Source: Kingdonia uniflora (Eukaryota > Streptophyta > Magnoliopsida > Ranunculales > Circaeasteraceae). From it: a stretch of DNA of 64,000 nucleotides. Made by a program: the position numbers and the translations under genes. Under the pieces are notes generated by a model that searched no databases, was not told the origin of the DNA, and saw nothing but the letters and a program-made list of their open reading frames with translations. This document shows, piece by piece, positions 46,769 through 57,699 of the stretch (its first letter is position 1; each line of letters begins with the position of its first letter). Where the stretch lies: positions 5,639,001 through 5,703,000 of the forward strand of contig JACGCM010001659.1 in assembly GCA_014058105.1 (NCBI GenBank), in the 5' to 3' direction.

Positions 46769-48070
46769 ATTCATAAATATAGCATAAGATGAGATGATCA
46801 AAACTATGTCGACTTATCCTTTTGCCTGGAAATAGAAATATACCGGATATATGTATAAGATTTTCTTAATAAAAAATGAATCTACGACTCGACATCAAAC
46901 TAAGACCCGTCAGTCTACTAATGGGAATATCTTCGTCATCTCTATTAGACTTTTTTGGCTCCTACAAAGCTGACGTGAAAATGGAGGTGTCACATCCTCA
47001 GCACCGCGAAATGAACTCCTCCTGATCACATATATGTGAGGGGTAAAACCACTCTTTATTTGCATCTTTCCTGAGAGAATTAATGTGTACATATTTCCTT
47101 TGCAATTATGTTTCTTATTTAGGCAAATATTTGCTTCTTTGGGATGTGGACGTTCGAGGCTGCTAGTTATGTTGTGTTCTTGCCATTCTCTGTAACAACT
47201 ATGCGCAAGATGCTCACACACAGGAAATCTAAGCTAGTTTTGGGCATGTTACAAGCTGCTCACAACAGTTTCTGTGAATGTTCCTTGAGATCTTACTTGG
47301 GAATCATCTGGAAATAATCTCTCTCACTTTATATCAAGAACTTGATTCAATTCCAAAAATAGAAGTGAACTGATGAAAAATAGGGGACCAAGAGTTATTA
47401 AATGGATATTTACAGTGGGTACATGAGTTCAGAAAAAGAAGATATTTGGAGACTCAAAAATGGATATCCAATTTTGGGTTTCAGTCGAGAAGGAAAAGAT
47501 CTGGAAATAGTTCAGAGTTTGGAAGCAGAAGTTCAAACACAATCAAAACAAGCTTATGATAATGGATAACATCCCGCAAAGCCGAGAAAATTGAAAAGCT
47601 TTAAAGGCTTCATACAAATTGCATAAGTATCACAAAACATACAAAATTCAAGCATAATGCCTTCTCTAAGACATGGTGACATACATGGTTTTATGTTAGA
47701 TAATGGACGAGTATTGCTGCAGGACCGAAGGCATAAGTAATTAAGTTAATTTTAACGGAGAACATAATAATCTGTATACTCTTGAACAATTTTCCCATAC
47801 TCCAAACTTGAACTTGCGGTGGGGCATTGTGAGTAACATCTAGAAGATGCATCTTCATAGAAACTGGGCTAACCAAACTTTCATCCTCAAACTCAAGTAC
47901 CCCTCTTTCTTCTAGTGAAGTACCCATCTGAAACCACCACATGTTGCAAGTATTAAGTACCCATCAAGATGATGACAATGGATTCCAACCATAGGTTGTT
48001 GTCCATTTGCTGCTATAGAAATTCATCCCGGGACGGCATGACTAGGAAGACAGACACATTTCAAACCTAA
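46769..48070. other. No sure gene; exon-like pieces
   Basis: On the minus strand 47695-47942 reads SLEERGVLEFEDESLVSPVS then MKMHLLDVTHNAPPQVQVWS, which looks like real protein, but I cannot name the family. Another frame at 46910-47221 is unassigned. Confidence 0.35.
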
Positions 48071-48078
48071 GAGAACGC

Positions 48079-48323
48079 CAGGGCCGGCCTGTGCAGAAAT
48101 TAAAATGAGGCCTAAATTTTGTTGTTGTTGTAAGGACTTGAACCTTAGCCCCTTAGAAACTACAAGAAGTATCAACCAACTAAGCAAGTGTATTATATAT
48201 AATATAAACATTTTTATTTTATTTTTACTTTTAGGCCTTAAGAATTTTTATTTTTTTTGGGGGGCCCTTTTATTTTTTGGGCCCTGTGCCGTCGCACATG
48301 TCACACACCCATGGCCGGGCCTG
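48079..48323. mobile_element. Short hAT-like MITE with internal tRNA-like boxes
   Basis: 245 bp, with ends CAGGGCCGGCC and, inverted, CAGGCCCGGCC, flanked by a perfect 8-bp duplication GAGAACGC (48071-48078 and 48324-48331). On the minus strand the middle holds TTAGTTGGTTGATA and GGTTCAAGTCC, which look like pol III A and B boxes of a tRNA-derived SINE nested in the element. Confidence 0.9.
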
Positions 48324-48331
48324 GAGAACGC

Positions 48332-49363
48332 TAAAGTAACAGATATAACTCTAAGATCCAAACTTGTTTGCACAAAGGGATTTGTAAATAAATGAACAAA
48401 ATTTTGTACAAGGAAAATTTAAACCTGTAAGCGGACCGGGGGCGTTGTTTCTTAGAAAGATGAGATGAGAGAACAAGTCCTTTAATTGGATGATTTGTTC
48501 CAATGGTTCCTGATTTGTTCTTCTGTGTTGGGCGAGAAGAAAAAGTTCAATGGAGCCCAACCTAAATGACTGGAGATCCCAAAAAATAAGTTCAATGGGA
48601 AAAACATGTCACTATGATATAAGATCATGCAACTAAAGAGTTTGTCAAACTCCAAAGTTTATCCCAATGTACATAAATATATATATGCATGATATCTTGA
48701 AGCGAGCTAAGTTCTTAAACTCTTAATGGGTTGCATATCTCATTCTTTGAGTGGGTCATGGGTGGGTTGTCTAGCTATAATAACACTCTTAATAAACTCA
48801 CCAATGTGATTGTAGAAGTGAGATCGCTTCTTATGAGAATTGGGCTAATTCTCTAGAGCCTTCATTTATACTAGGATTAAGTACATGGCCGTAATGTATT
48901 GGTTTTTGAGAACTTACACTTGGTAGTTCTGTGTGTGGTTTTCTTTCACTGTCCCTACACCAATTTCTGTTACTTATCACGGGCAAAGTCTGCAGTAATT
49001 CACGAATTGCCACGAACTTCATCTGTCATTTGCAGGGGTTCATAGTAAAAGAGTTGTGACAATTATTTTGCCATGGACTATGTCTGTAGTTTCTTGCAAA
49101 TGGTGACCATAAGGTGTATTCGTGGCAATTTATGTTTTTGCCACAGACTAAGTCGGGTAAAATGCATATTTTTTACAAAAAAAAAAGACACTACGAATTC
49201 ATAAACAAACACAACCTCAAAGCACTTTTACAACATTAAATGCACCTATAAGCTCTATAAACAACATGCTCCATTTATTATTTAACCCAAAGACATTCAT
49301 TGCTCATAGTAACACATTTAATTCATGAATTAAATAAATAAGAGTTCCTAGTACAACTTTTCG
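48332..49363. other. AT-rich, no gene seen
   Basis: Short inverted motifs around TTGCCACxxAC/GTxxGTGGCAA at 49000-49160 hint at a degraded transposon. Nothing codes recognisably. Confidence 0.4.
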
Positions 49364-49378
49364 ATATACAAATTCTTT

Positions 49379-52300
49379 TCCTATCAACCACCAGCTCCCC
49401 AAGCAATTTCATTTCCAATCGATTTGGACTAAACATGAGGACTACACTTTTGTGGTCAAGAATGCCTGGGAAGTCTACCAAACGGATTCGCGCCCCCTCT
49501 GTCTTTACAAGAAGTTGCGCCACACCAATACGAAACTGTCCACCTGGAATCGCTTGGCCTTTAACATCAAACCCGGCATTATCCAGCAACTCCGCGGGCG
49601 GATTGGGCAGATCCAAAAAGAGCCACACTCGGATCACAATGATATTCTTGAACGTCAACTCCTGGACATGCTGGAACAAACCCTGAATCAGGAAGAGACC
49701 CTTTGACGAGACAAATCCCGCGAAACTTGGCTTAAGGAAGGCGATCGCAACACTAGGTTCTTTCATGTGTCCACCATTTTCCGTAGGAGGAAGAATGCTA
49801 TCCTTTCAGTGCACAATCCGGATGGCTCATGGACTAAGGACAGGGCGGGCAACGACAATATGTTTGTGGCGTTCTATCAGGACCTCTTTGCCTCCGCGAA
49901 ACCTACCCTTAAGATCGCATCGCTGAACATCATAGAGTCGCTGATCACTCCTGAAGATAATGCATCGCTCACTCGGGACCCCACTATGAACGACGTCCGC
50001 GACGCCCTTTTCTCTATGAACCCCAATAAAGCCCTTGGCCCAGACGGCTTCACCCCTCTTTTCTACCAAAAATCCTGGGAGATTATCAAGGACGACTTGT
50101 ACAAAGCTACTCTCTCCTTTTTCCAAACTGGCCGCCTTCTCCCAAAATATAATCACACGAACATAACCCTTATTCCTAAGAAAAAAAATCTGACCACGCC
50201 TGATCAATACCGCCCTATTAGCCTTTGTAATGTTAAATTCAAGATCATCAACAAAATTATGACTACCAGGCTCAAACCTCTCCTTGATAAGATCATCTCC
50301 CCCTCGCAGAATGCATTTGTCTTTGGGCGGCAAATCTTCGATAACATCATCATGGCTCAGGAGATCCTTAGATATCTCAAAAAGAAAAAAAAGGACTAAT
50401 GGTAGTATGGCAATCAAACTTAACCTGAGCAAATTTTTTGACCGTATTGAATGGGACTTTCTTATTGACACTCTAAAAGCCATGGGATTTAGCGATAAGT
50501 GGTGTTCTTGGATTCACCAATGCATATCCACCACTACTTTCTCATTCAACCTTAATGGCTATCCTTTCGGTTTCTTTAAACCTGAACGAGGCCTCAGACA
50601 AGGAGATCCTCTCTCTCCCTTCCTCTTCCTCACCTGCTCGGAAGTCCGCTCTCGTATCATCCTCAAGGCTGAGATTGATGGGGATTTGCATGGCATCAAG
50701 ACTGCGAGAGGTAGTACTCCAATTTCCCACCTTTTGTTTGCCGATGATTGCTTTATTTTTTGTAAGGCAACTCTCTCGGAAGCTGGCACTCTTTTTGACG
50801 CCCTCTCTACTTTTAAAATGATGTCTAGCCAAGAGATTAACCTTGATAAGTCTTGTATCCTGCTCAGTAAGAATTGCCACAACCGCCATGCCAAGCTTAT
50901 TCAGAGCATTCTCCACATTAAAAAAGATAGGGGCGGTGACAAATACCTTGGACCTCCTCTTGAATTTGATCGTAAGAAGAGCTTAAACTTCCAAGACATC
51001 ATCACCCGTGTCTCCGATCGGATCGAGGGTTGGAAAGCCAATAACCTCTCTCAAGCTGGTCGCCTTACTCTTATTAAAACTGTTAACTCGGTAATCCCTT
51101 CTTACTACATGTCGGTCTTCCCCTTTCCTATTCAGACTTGTAAAAAGCTGGACACGATCAATGTCTACTTCCTGTGGGGTTCTAACGCCAACGGCAATCA
51201 AAAAACCTCTCTCATCAGTTGGAAGAGAATTTGCCGCCCTATCAAATGGGGAGGGCTAGGCATCTAGACTGCTCTTTTCCACAATCATGCTTTCCTAGCT
51301 AAACTCTTTTGGAGAGTCATTAAAGAGCCAGAAAAACATTGGGCTAGAAATCTTGTGAAGCATTACTCCCCCAATGACCCCATCATGACCACTTGTCAAA
51401 ATCCTCCGACTCTTTGATCTGGAAAGGGATCATAGATGCCAGAAACCGGATCTGGAACAACCACATTTGGCAATTAGGTGACAGTCATAACATTGATTGC
51501 TGGCTGGAACCATGGATCCCTAATATCCCATTTGGGTGCCCTTCCGGTCCTGCCCCTCGCTACTGACTTGTTACCAAGGTTAGTGAGCTCATCTGCCCTT
51601 CCCAACGGCTTTGGAAAGAACCCCTTATCCACTCACTCTTCCACCAAGACATTGCCAAAGCCATCCTCCATATCCCTCTTAATGCTTTTCCCTCCAAAAA
51701 CACACTGCTTTGGCGGCCTGAACCTAATGGCATTCTGACGGCTAAATCCGCCTACCAATTAGCTGAAAACATCCCCCCTAACATTTCTGAGCACAATCTT
51801 TCCAACAATAAGTGGGCTACTGCTTGGCGTATGAAAGTTCCCTTTAGAATTCAATTCTTTGTCTAGAAAGCTCTGCAGGATGGCATCCCTACCAAACACA
51901 AACTTCGATTTAGTGATGATACTAGGGATGCTACATGTCCCCGATGAGGAGAAGACGTGGAAACTACTACGCATGCTCTCTTCTTCTATAAGAAAATCCG
52001 AGAGATTTGGTACGCTTTTGACCCCTCTTTAGATTTTACTATTTGGCCGTATACTGATTCTCTCTGTCTTATTATTCAGATGCTTGCTAACAGACAATCG
52101 GCCACAACGGCTCCCTCTTGGGGAATGATCAGTGTTATCTTTTATGTTATTTGGGACAGCCGCAATGATTTTATTTTTAATAATACTGTCGTTAACCCCT
52201 CTTCTTCAATTAGCAGGGCAAAATCTTACATCTGTCACCCTACCTCCCCGGACCAACCCCCGGCCAGTCAGCATATTCACTCTCTTCCATTTGTAGAGGA

Positions 52301-52795
52301 AGGCTGGCATATTGTTATGGTGGATGGGGCTTGGTCCAGCAGAGACTCCCAGGGGGGGTCAGAGTTTGTGATCAAAACTAATTACCACTCTACTATTGGT
52401 GCAGGGCACGACTCTTCCAGAGCGGCGGATCCTGAAGAGGCTGAAGCGATCGCAGTGCTTCGAGGCATGAGGGCGGCACTCAGACTTGGCCTTGAGAGGG
52501 TTTTGTTGCTCACGGATTGCAGACGTTTGTTTAGGGCCTACGAGTCAGGATCCGATGACTTATCCTAGGGAGCTCTTACTCTGGCTCTAGACATGATGGC
52601 CCTTGCTTCTAGATTTTCCGCATTTCGTTTCTGCCATTTTAGTATATCTTTAATCTTTGAGGCTTATGCCCTCGCCGCAAGGGGTACCGTATCCCCTGCT
52701 TTTTCTATTTTTGAGCCGCTTCAGGCCAACCTTTTTGTAAACATTGTGACCTCTTTTTTGTAATTTATCTCTGCCTTTCTTGCCTAAAAAAAAAT
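49379..52795 (+). mobile_element. 5'-truncated L1-type LINE
   Basis: About 3.4 kb ending in a short A-run and flanked by a 15-bp target duplication: ATATACAAATTCTTT at 49364-49378 and ATATACGAATTCTTT at 52796-52810 (one difference). It contains the end of the linker, reverse transcriptase and RNase H but no endonuclease ORF, as expected after incomplete reverse transcription. It landed just 3' of the second Gly/His-rich gene. Confidence 0.95.
49440..52568 (+). pseudogene. LINE reverse transcriptase / RNase H, broken frames
   Basis: The linker ends in WLKEGDRNTRFFHVSTIFRR, the usual lead-in to plant LINE reverse transcriptase. The fingers/palm follow at 49767-50399 (NKALGPDGFTPLFYQKSW, QYRPISLCNVKFKIINKI). 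After a frame change near 50400 the palm continues to 51267 with GLRQGDPLSPFLFLTCSE and the catalytic LLFADDCFIF at about 50731. A zinc-binding RVT region is scattered over 51300-52000. RNase H lies at 52317-52568 (VMVDGAWSSRDSQGGSEFVI, LLLTDCRRLF). A Trp-to-TGA stop in the linker, the frame change at about 50400 and a stop at 51265 make it dead. Confidence 0.93.
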
Positions 52796-52916
52796 ATATA
52801 CGAATTCTTTATAAGCAATACCATTACATGACAATATCGAGTATTATATGTCCCGTACAGGAATACATGGAAAATTCGTACATAAATCTAAATAACAAAT
52901 TCCAGAATATATATGT

Positions 52917-53766
52917 TTAGCAGCCGCCCCCACCACAACCACCAACACCCATATCCCCGCCCCCACCTCCATCACAGCCACCACCGTCGCCACCACCAGT
53001 ATGATGGTGACCATGACCGCCACTGTCACCGCCCCTGCCCCCGTGAGTCTTCTTTATTGAAAAACATCGAGATATGAGTGCAAGTAGCACAAGCACAATA
53101 TGTTGAGAATCCGAGTTAGCTACTCTCTTCCTCTTGTCAAGAACGATTACGCGGAAACACCAATATAAGAGAATAAACAAGAATCAAGCAAGAACAACAA
53201 GACACACAAAAGTTCCAGAGGATGGAAGTGAAAAATCCTTTCGGATAAAAAACCACTCCCGAGCAATTCACTATGTAAATCAAACAGGTTACAATGATCT
53301 CTCAAAGCTTTCTGAATGCTTAATGATGGAGTTTCTCAAACCTTAAAGCTCTTAAGGTTAAACTCACAAAGATGGAGTCTCTTAAACCTTAAAGCTTCTC
53401 TATGATTAAACTCTCACAAGATGGTTAATACAATACCCTAACACCTCTTTATATAGTAGATGGCTCACACCAAGATTAGAAACTTCTAATTTATGTGGGT
53501 ACAGATCTCGAGGCAAACTCCTACGTCTCATAATCAAACTTCTAAAACCGGAGGGAACTTCTAAAAACGTTAAGCGCCAATCTCGTTCGAACGAGTCACA
53601 AAGTCGTTCGAACGACTTTTTCCTTCTGGGCCAAATTCCAGCAAGCTTCACTCTTCGTTCGAACGGACGACAATTTCGTTCGAACGAATCTAACCAGTTT
53701 CCAGTCTTGACAAAACATAGCTTCGAGTTCATACCTTAACACAATAATCCTCACCATCTTCTTTGG
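52917..53766 (-). pseudogene. Second Gly/His-rich gene (GRP2), split by a solo LTR
   Basis: Paralog of the 44928-45524 gene with shared leader sequence and start. The minus-strand start MVRIIV is at about 53766-53749. The rest, including a short hydrophobic stretch and a tail with GGRGGDSGGHGHHHTGGGDG and GGGDMGVGGCGGGG, ends at 52917. Between them sits the 641-bp solo LTR with a 5-bp duplication. Leaving the LTR and one duplication out, the reading frame is continuous and predicts a small protein of about 63 residues, much shorter than GRP1 and with several Cys in the tail. So the LTR insertion, not gradual decay, seems to have broken it. Confidence 0.75.
53101..53741. repeat. Solo LTR inserted in the Gly/His-rich gene
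   Basis: 641 bp from TGTTGAGAATCC to CATACCTTAACA with exact 5-bp target duplications CAATA (53096-53100, 53742-53746). There is no internal domain and no second LTR, so it arose by LTR-LTR recombination. It contains four CGTTCGAACG-type palindromes at 53583-53690. Confidence 0.92.
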
Positions 53767-53791
53767 GTTTGTTCTCTTTAGGCTGATACAC

Positions 53792-53808
53792 TGTATATAT
53801 TTATATAG
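53792..53808 (-). promoter_or_regulatory. TATA region of the second Gly/His-rich gene
   Basis: On the minus strand ACTATATAAATATATAC lies about 30-45 bases before the MVR start. The surrounding leader is alignable with that of GRP1 at 45525-45620. Confidence 0.6.
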
Positions 53809-53869
53809 TTCCATTTGAAACAATCTGGTGTACGTAATTAAAAGTCCTTAGGACCAAGTGTTCTCATAT

Positions 53870-54917
53870 GTTTCCATTTAATTAGTATTGATAATTATAT
53901 TCAAACCGACTTAAGGAGGTCTTCTTACGTTAGATTGTGGCAAGTAACCATATCTTTCATCAAAGATTTTTCTCGTGTCGCACTTTGAATACATATTGAG
54001 GATTGTATTGTGCACGAAAAGGTCCTTGTTGAAGTTGGAATTGAGAAAGTTCCCGTCTGGTGCTATCGAACCTCTGTTGATGAGCTCGAAAACACCAAGT
54101 CCCTCTTTGTTGCTCTTCAGGAGAAGGTGCTCGTGGTTATAATTTGAAGAGAAGAGAGAGGTTGGATTAGAGATTTAAAATTTTTAGAGTGAGGCACAAG
54201 TTTATTCATTGATTCAAAGTTTTAGAGTGAGACTCATTTTTACTGTGTGCCTTAGACAAAAATTTAACATCACCCATTGCAAGTTTTGAATCTTCAGAGG
54301 TTTGTAAGCCATACAAGTGTGTGCTTCTCAACTAAATATAAAAGATTTATGGCAAAAAGCGATACAAATCTAAAACAACAGAATGGACCCTAACATCTCC
54401 CTTTCAACTATAAGAAAATTAGAGAGGATAAAGAAATAATTTCTAGAAATGGTAGGGCGAGAAAGGTTTCTTTATTATTTTCCCTGAAATATCTTCTAGA
54501 CAAGTGAAGCCAATAGGTCGTTCACCAAGCCAATAGATCTTCGAGGAATGTTTTTCGGGCAATACTTCAACAATTTTAATGATAAGATAGCGGTAATTAT
54601 CCTTATTTGAGGCTTTGTACATGTGTCACACGGCACATCCAGTGTTTGTAACTATGAAAATAATAGAGAGAGTATTCCCGTAGAAGCATCTTTACCAGTT
54701 GAGCATATTGCCCGTTAACTTGGAAAATACAGAAAAAGCAAAGTATGAAGGCATGCAGAAAATATTCTTTCCTAAAATTAAACACTGCACACGGAATATA
54801 CGACAACTAGAATTATGTTAAGTTGTCAACTATTGCCGTTAACTTGGAAAATGCAGTGAAAATTGTAAAGCATTAAAGGCTTCATACAAATTGCATAAGC
54901 ATCACAAAATATACAAA
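53870..54917. other. Mostly non-coding; one unassigned 52-codon open stretch
   Basis: 53989-54147 (plus) reads VEVGIEKVPVWCYRTSVDEL then ENTKSLFVALQEKVLVV before a TGA. It looks like protein but I cannot assign it. The remainder is AT-rich. Confidence 0.35.
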
Positions 54918-55183
54918 TGATTTGGCAATTTTTGGATAAGCCAAATCATTTGGCAATTTTTTAATAAAGCCAAATCAATTGGCTAATTTAAATTTATTTA
55001 AGGATTGCCTAATTATTTGGCTAGTTTGGGTGAAATGGGTCTTTTCCGGAATGCCAAATCATTTGGCTATTTTGAATTTATTTAAGGATTGCGTAATCAT
55101 TTGGCTATTTTTTGTAAAATGGGTTTTCTCCGGAATGTCAAATCATTTGGTATTTTTTTAATAAAGCCAAATCATTTGGCTAC
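54918..55183. repeat. Palindrome-rich AT repeat (GCCAAATCATTTGGC)
   Basis: The near-perfect palindrome GCCAAATCATTTGGC or close variants occurs about eight times. Within it an 84-bp unit (AATTTATTTAAGGATTGC...) is repeated in tandem at 54991 and 55075, with GGGTNTTNTCCGGAATG in each. Confidence 0.85.
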
Positions 55184-57542
55184 CAACATACCTAATTTTT
55201 CAACTCAATTATGTTGGGTACTTAACTAAAACATCAATCCACTAAATTGAGGCAGGTAAAGAAAAATATATATTACTAAAGACATTTGGGTATGCAATGT
55301 TCTTATGTAGACATTTGGGTATTTCAACATTGGCAGCAAAAAAAATAAAAATATAATTCAACATTGCCATTTTTGCTTGCAATTTTATTTATATATGTCT
55401 GGCATTCATTTCTTAATACTACTCGTACTACACATGGATAAGAGCCCGTCCTACACAACTTATGATGAGCGCAATTTGAAGTCTACTATGGTTTATATCA
55501 AAAACATCACTAAAGTTCTAAGGCTAAGAATGATTTATTAATTGCATAAATTAAATTAATTACCAATTTTTTGGATTTGTAAGAAGAGATGCCTAGATCG
55601 ATGAAAATAAGCAAATCCTCCCCGAGTCCTCCACCAGTCATGCTCACTGATATTACTTGATTGTGAATCGAAACTAATTCCATTGAAAGAATAACTTTTG
55701 TTAAAGTATTGAACTAAAATCACATCACAACCTAGGTTCATGAATCAATAAAGTGAACGATATAAGGAGACGTTTAATTACCAAATGTTTTCTATAAAAA
55801 TGTATTTGGTTCTGCAAGACTTCATGAATCATTCGCTTATCCCTTCCGCTTTTATGTAGCGAATTAGTTAAATCAATAAAGAGAGATGGTTCAAGACTTA
55901 CCTCAATTGTGTGCTTCAAAATCCATATCCAGAATCCCTATTTAACCTTTGAATGAAGGAAAAAGGAAGCAATCACCCAATAGACATGCAACCGATAAAT
56001 CAAACCAATGACATGCACTCTTGCCGTTTTTATTCAAATCCTCTTGACGTATTTACAAAATCAGCAACTTTAGCCTATAAATGAGCAAAGATAAACTTGA
56101 GAACAATTTTGAACCAATTTTTATCAAAAGAAAAAAAAAGAGTAGACCCGAACAATTTATCAGTTGCTTATGTAATTCTTAATCAATCCAATAAAGATAT
56201 TGGCGCAAGTGAGTATTGTAGTTGCCGATGACGAACAAAAAGAATCTATGACCATTGTACCGAAGCTATCTTAAATTGGCTACAAAATCGACCTGATGCC
56301 ATTACGATTACAATATATAGACAATAAATGCAATTTTCTCAATATTCAAGCAAAAACTCAAAACATTTCTCAACCTATATCGAATTCTTGTTTGTAATTA
56401 CTATTTACTACCAACATTGTTGTAAAAGATTAAAAATAGCGCTAGAAAATATAAAATCTGTATCAATAAGAGCAGTTGTGGGTTAATATGATATTGGGGT
56501 TCTCCGTATGTGCAAAATCAGTAATAAAAAAATGGCCATGCATTTTGGACATAAAGTCAGGGAAGACAATATTTGCAAAATTGAGAGAACAAATTATCTT
56601 ACAATCTTTTGCAAAAGGAAAAGAATGGAAATATATACTTTACCTTTTTAAATTGTAATTTGTGCTGAATATTCTCCTTGAATTTGTGCCCATCACGATT
56701 CAAGTAAGAAATTTTTTTTAGAGAAGGAGATTTCCTTGAATCAAGCCATTTGCATCTGAAATTACATTGCATCACTTTGAACTCGAAAATTATGGTTGCT
56801 CATATATCAAACAAAGTCATCCTGAAATATGAGAAAAGTACATATTTAAGTGTGAAAACTTAATCATACACATGATTTCATAAAAACATAAAACTTAATA
56901 TGGTAATGGACATAAGAAAAGTATGGCCAAAGTGATGGTAGCGTCTAGACTTCTAGATGCATCAACTGACCAATAGTTATAGTGCGAAACAACTCTATTG
57001 CGAGTGACCTATGTTTTGAAAATTCCTGAGATACATTTCATGGTTGGCCGTGATTCTAGACTGGCAGGGCATCTAAACATGTAACTGCTAGTTTGACAAA
57101 AAAGATTAGTTCTTGGGTAACTTGGAGAATAGGAGGGGGGAGGCAGTTATCCAATATTTCTTTCAAGAGGAAATTTTGAGCAACTGACGATGACATTTGA
57201 GATGAGATGAATTCAGCAGGATGTTTTTCCATTAAAACTTAAAATGTTAAAAACTCCAAAGCTGTACACATTGCATTTTTCAGTCACTTTCACTGTGTAA
57301 GCAAGCTCTAAAAAAGAAAAAAAAAGCACATAAGATCATAAACTGATACAGATGACTTCATATTCATGACCTCATATGCATTAGATGACAGTGTAATCTG
57401 TAAGAAAACATCATTGTCTAACAAATTTACATGCATTATTAGAATAAAACTACTGGTTTAATCTCATGGAGTTATAAATACTGTATACATACCATGGGTG
57501 TTGGATAATGTTCATCAATGCTTCATGATTACTCACGAAGGA
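55184..57542. other. AT-rich, no gene recognised
   Basis: Minus-strand open frames at 55556-55919 have no motif I can name. Nothing convincing on the plus strand. Confidence 0.45.
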
Positions 57543-57561
57543 AACACTTCTCTCTAATCAT

Positions 57562-57690
57562 TTCAATCCTTTCTAGATCACTTTCACTGTTCTTCATATC
57601 ATCCTCAGAAAGGCATTGAACCTTGCACTTGATACCAGTAATATATCCATCAGGACTACCATGAACACAAAACGATCGACTTGAATAAAT
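57562..57690 (-). pseudogene. Unidentified exon-like stretch
   Basis: After a TTGCAG acceptor at about 57695 the minus strand reads PIYSSRSFCVHGSPDGYITG, IKCKVQCLSEDDMK and SESDLERIEMIREKCFLRE before TAA. Composition and splice site suggest a real last exon. I do not recognise the family and found no other exon. Confidence 0.4.
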
Positions 57691-57699
57691 GGGCCTGCA

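Noticed and set aside
54918..55183. CRISPR-like spaced palindromes
   Set aside because: A nuclear plant sequence; spacers are themselves repeated and of uneven length.
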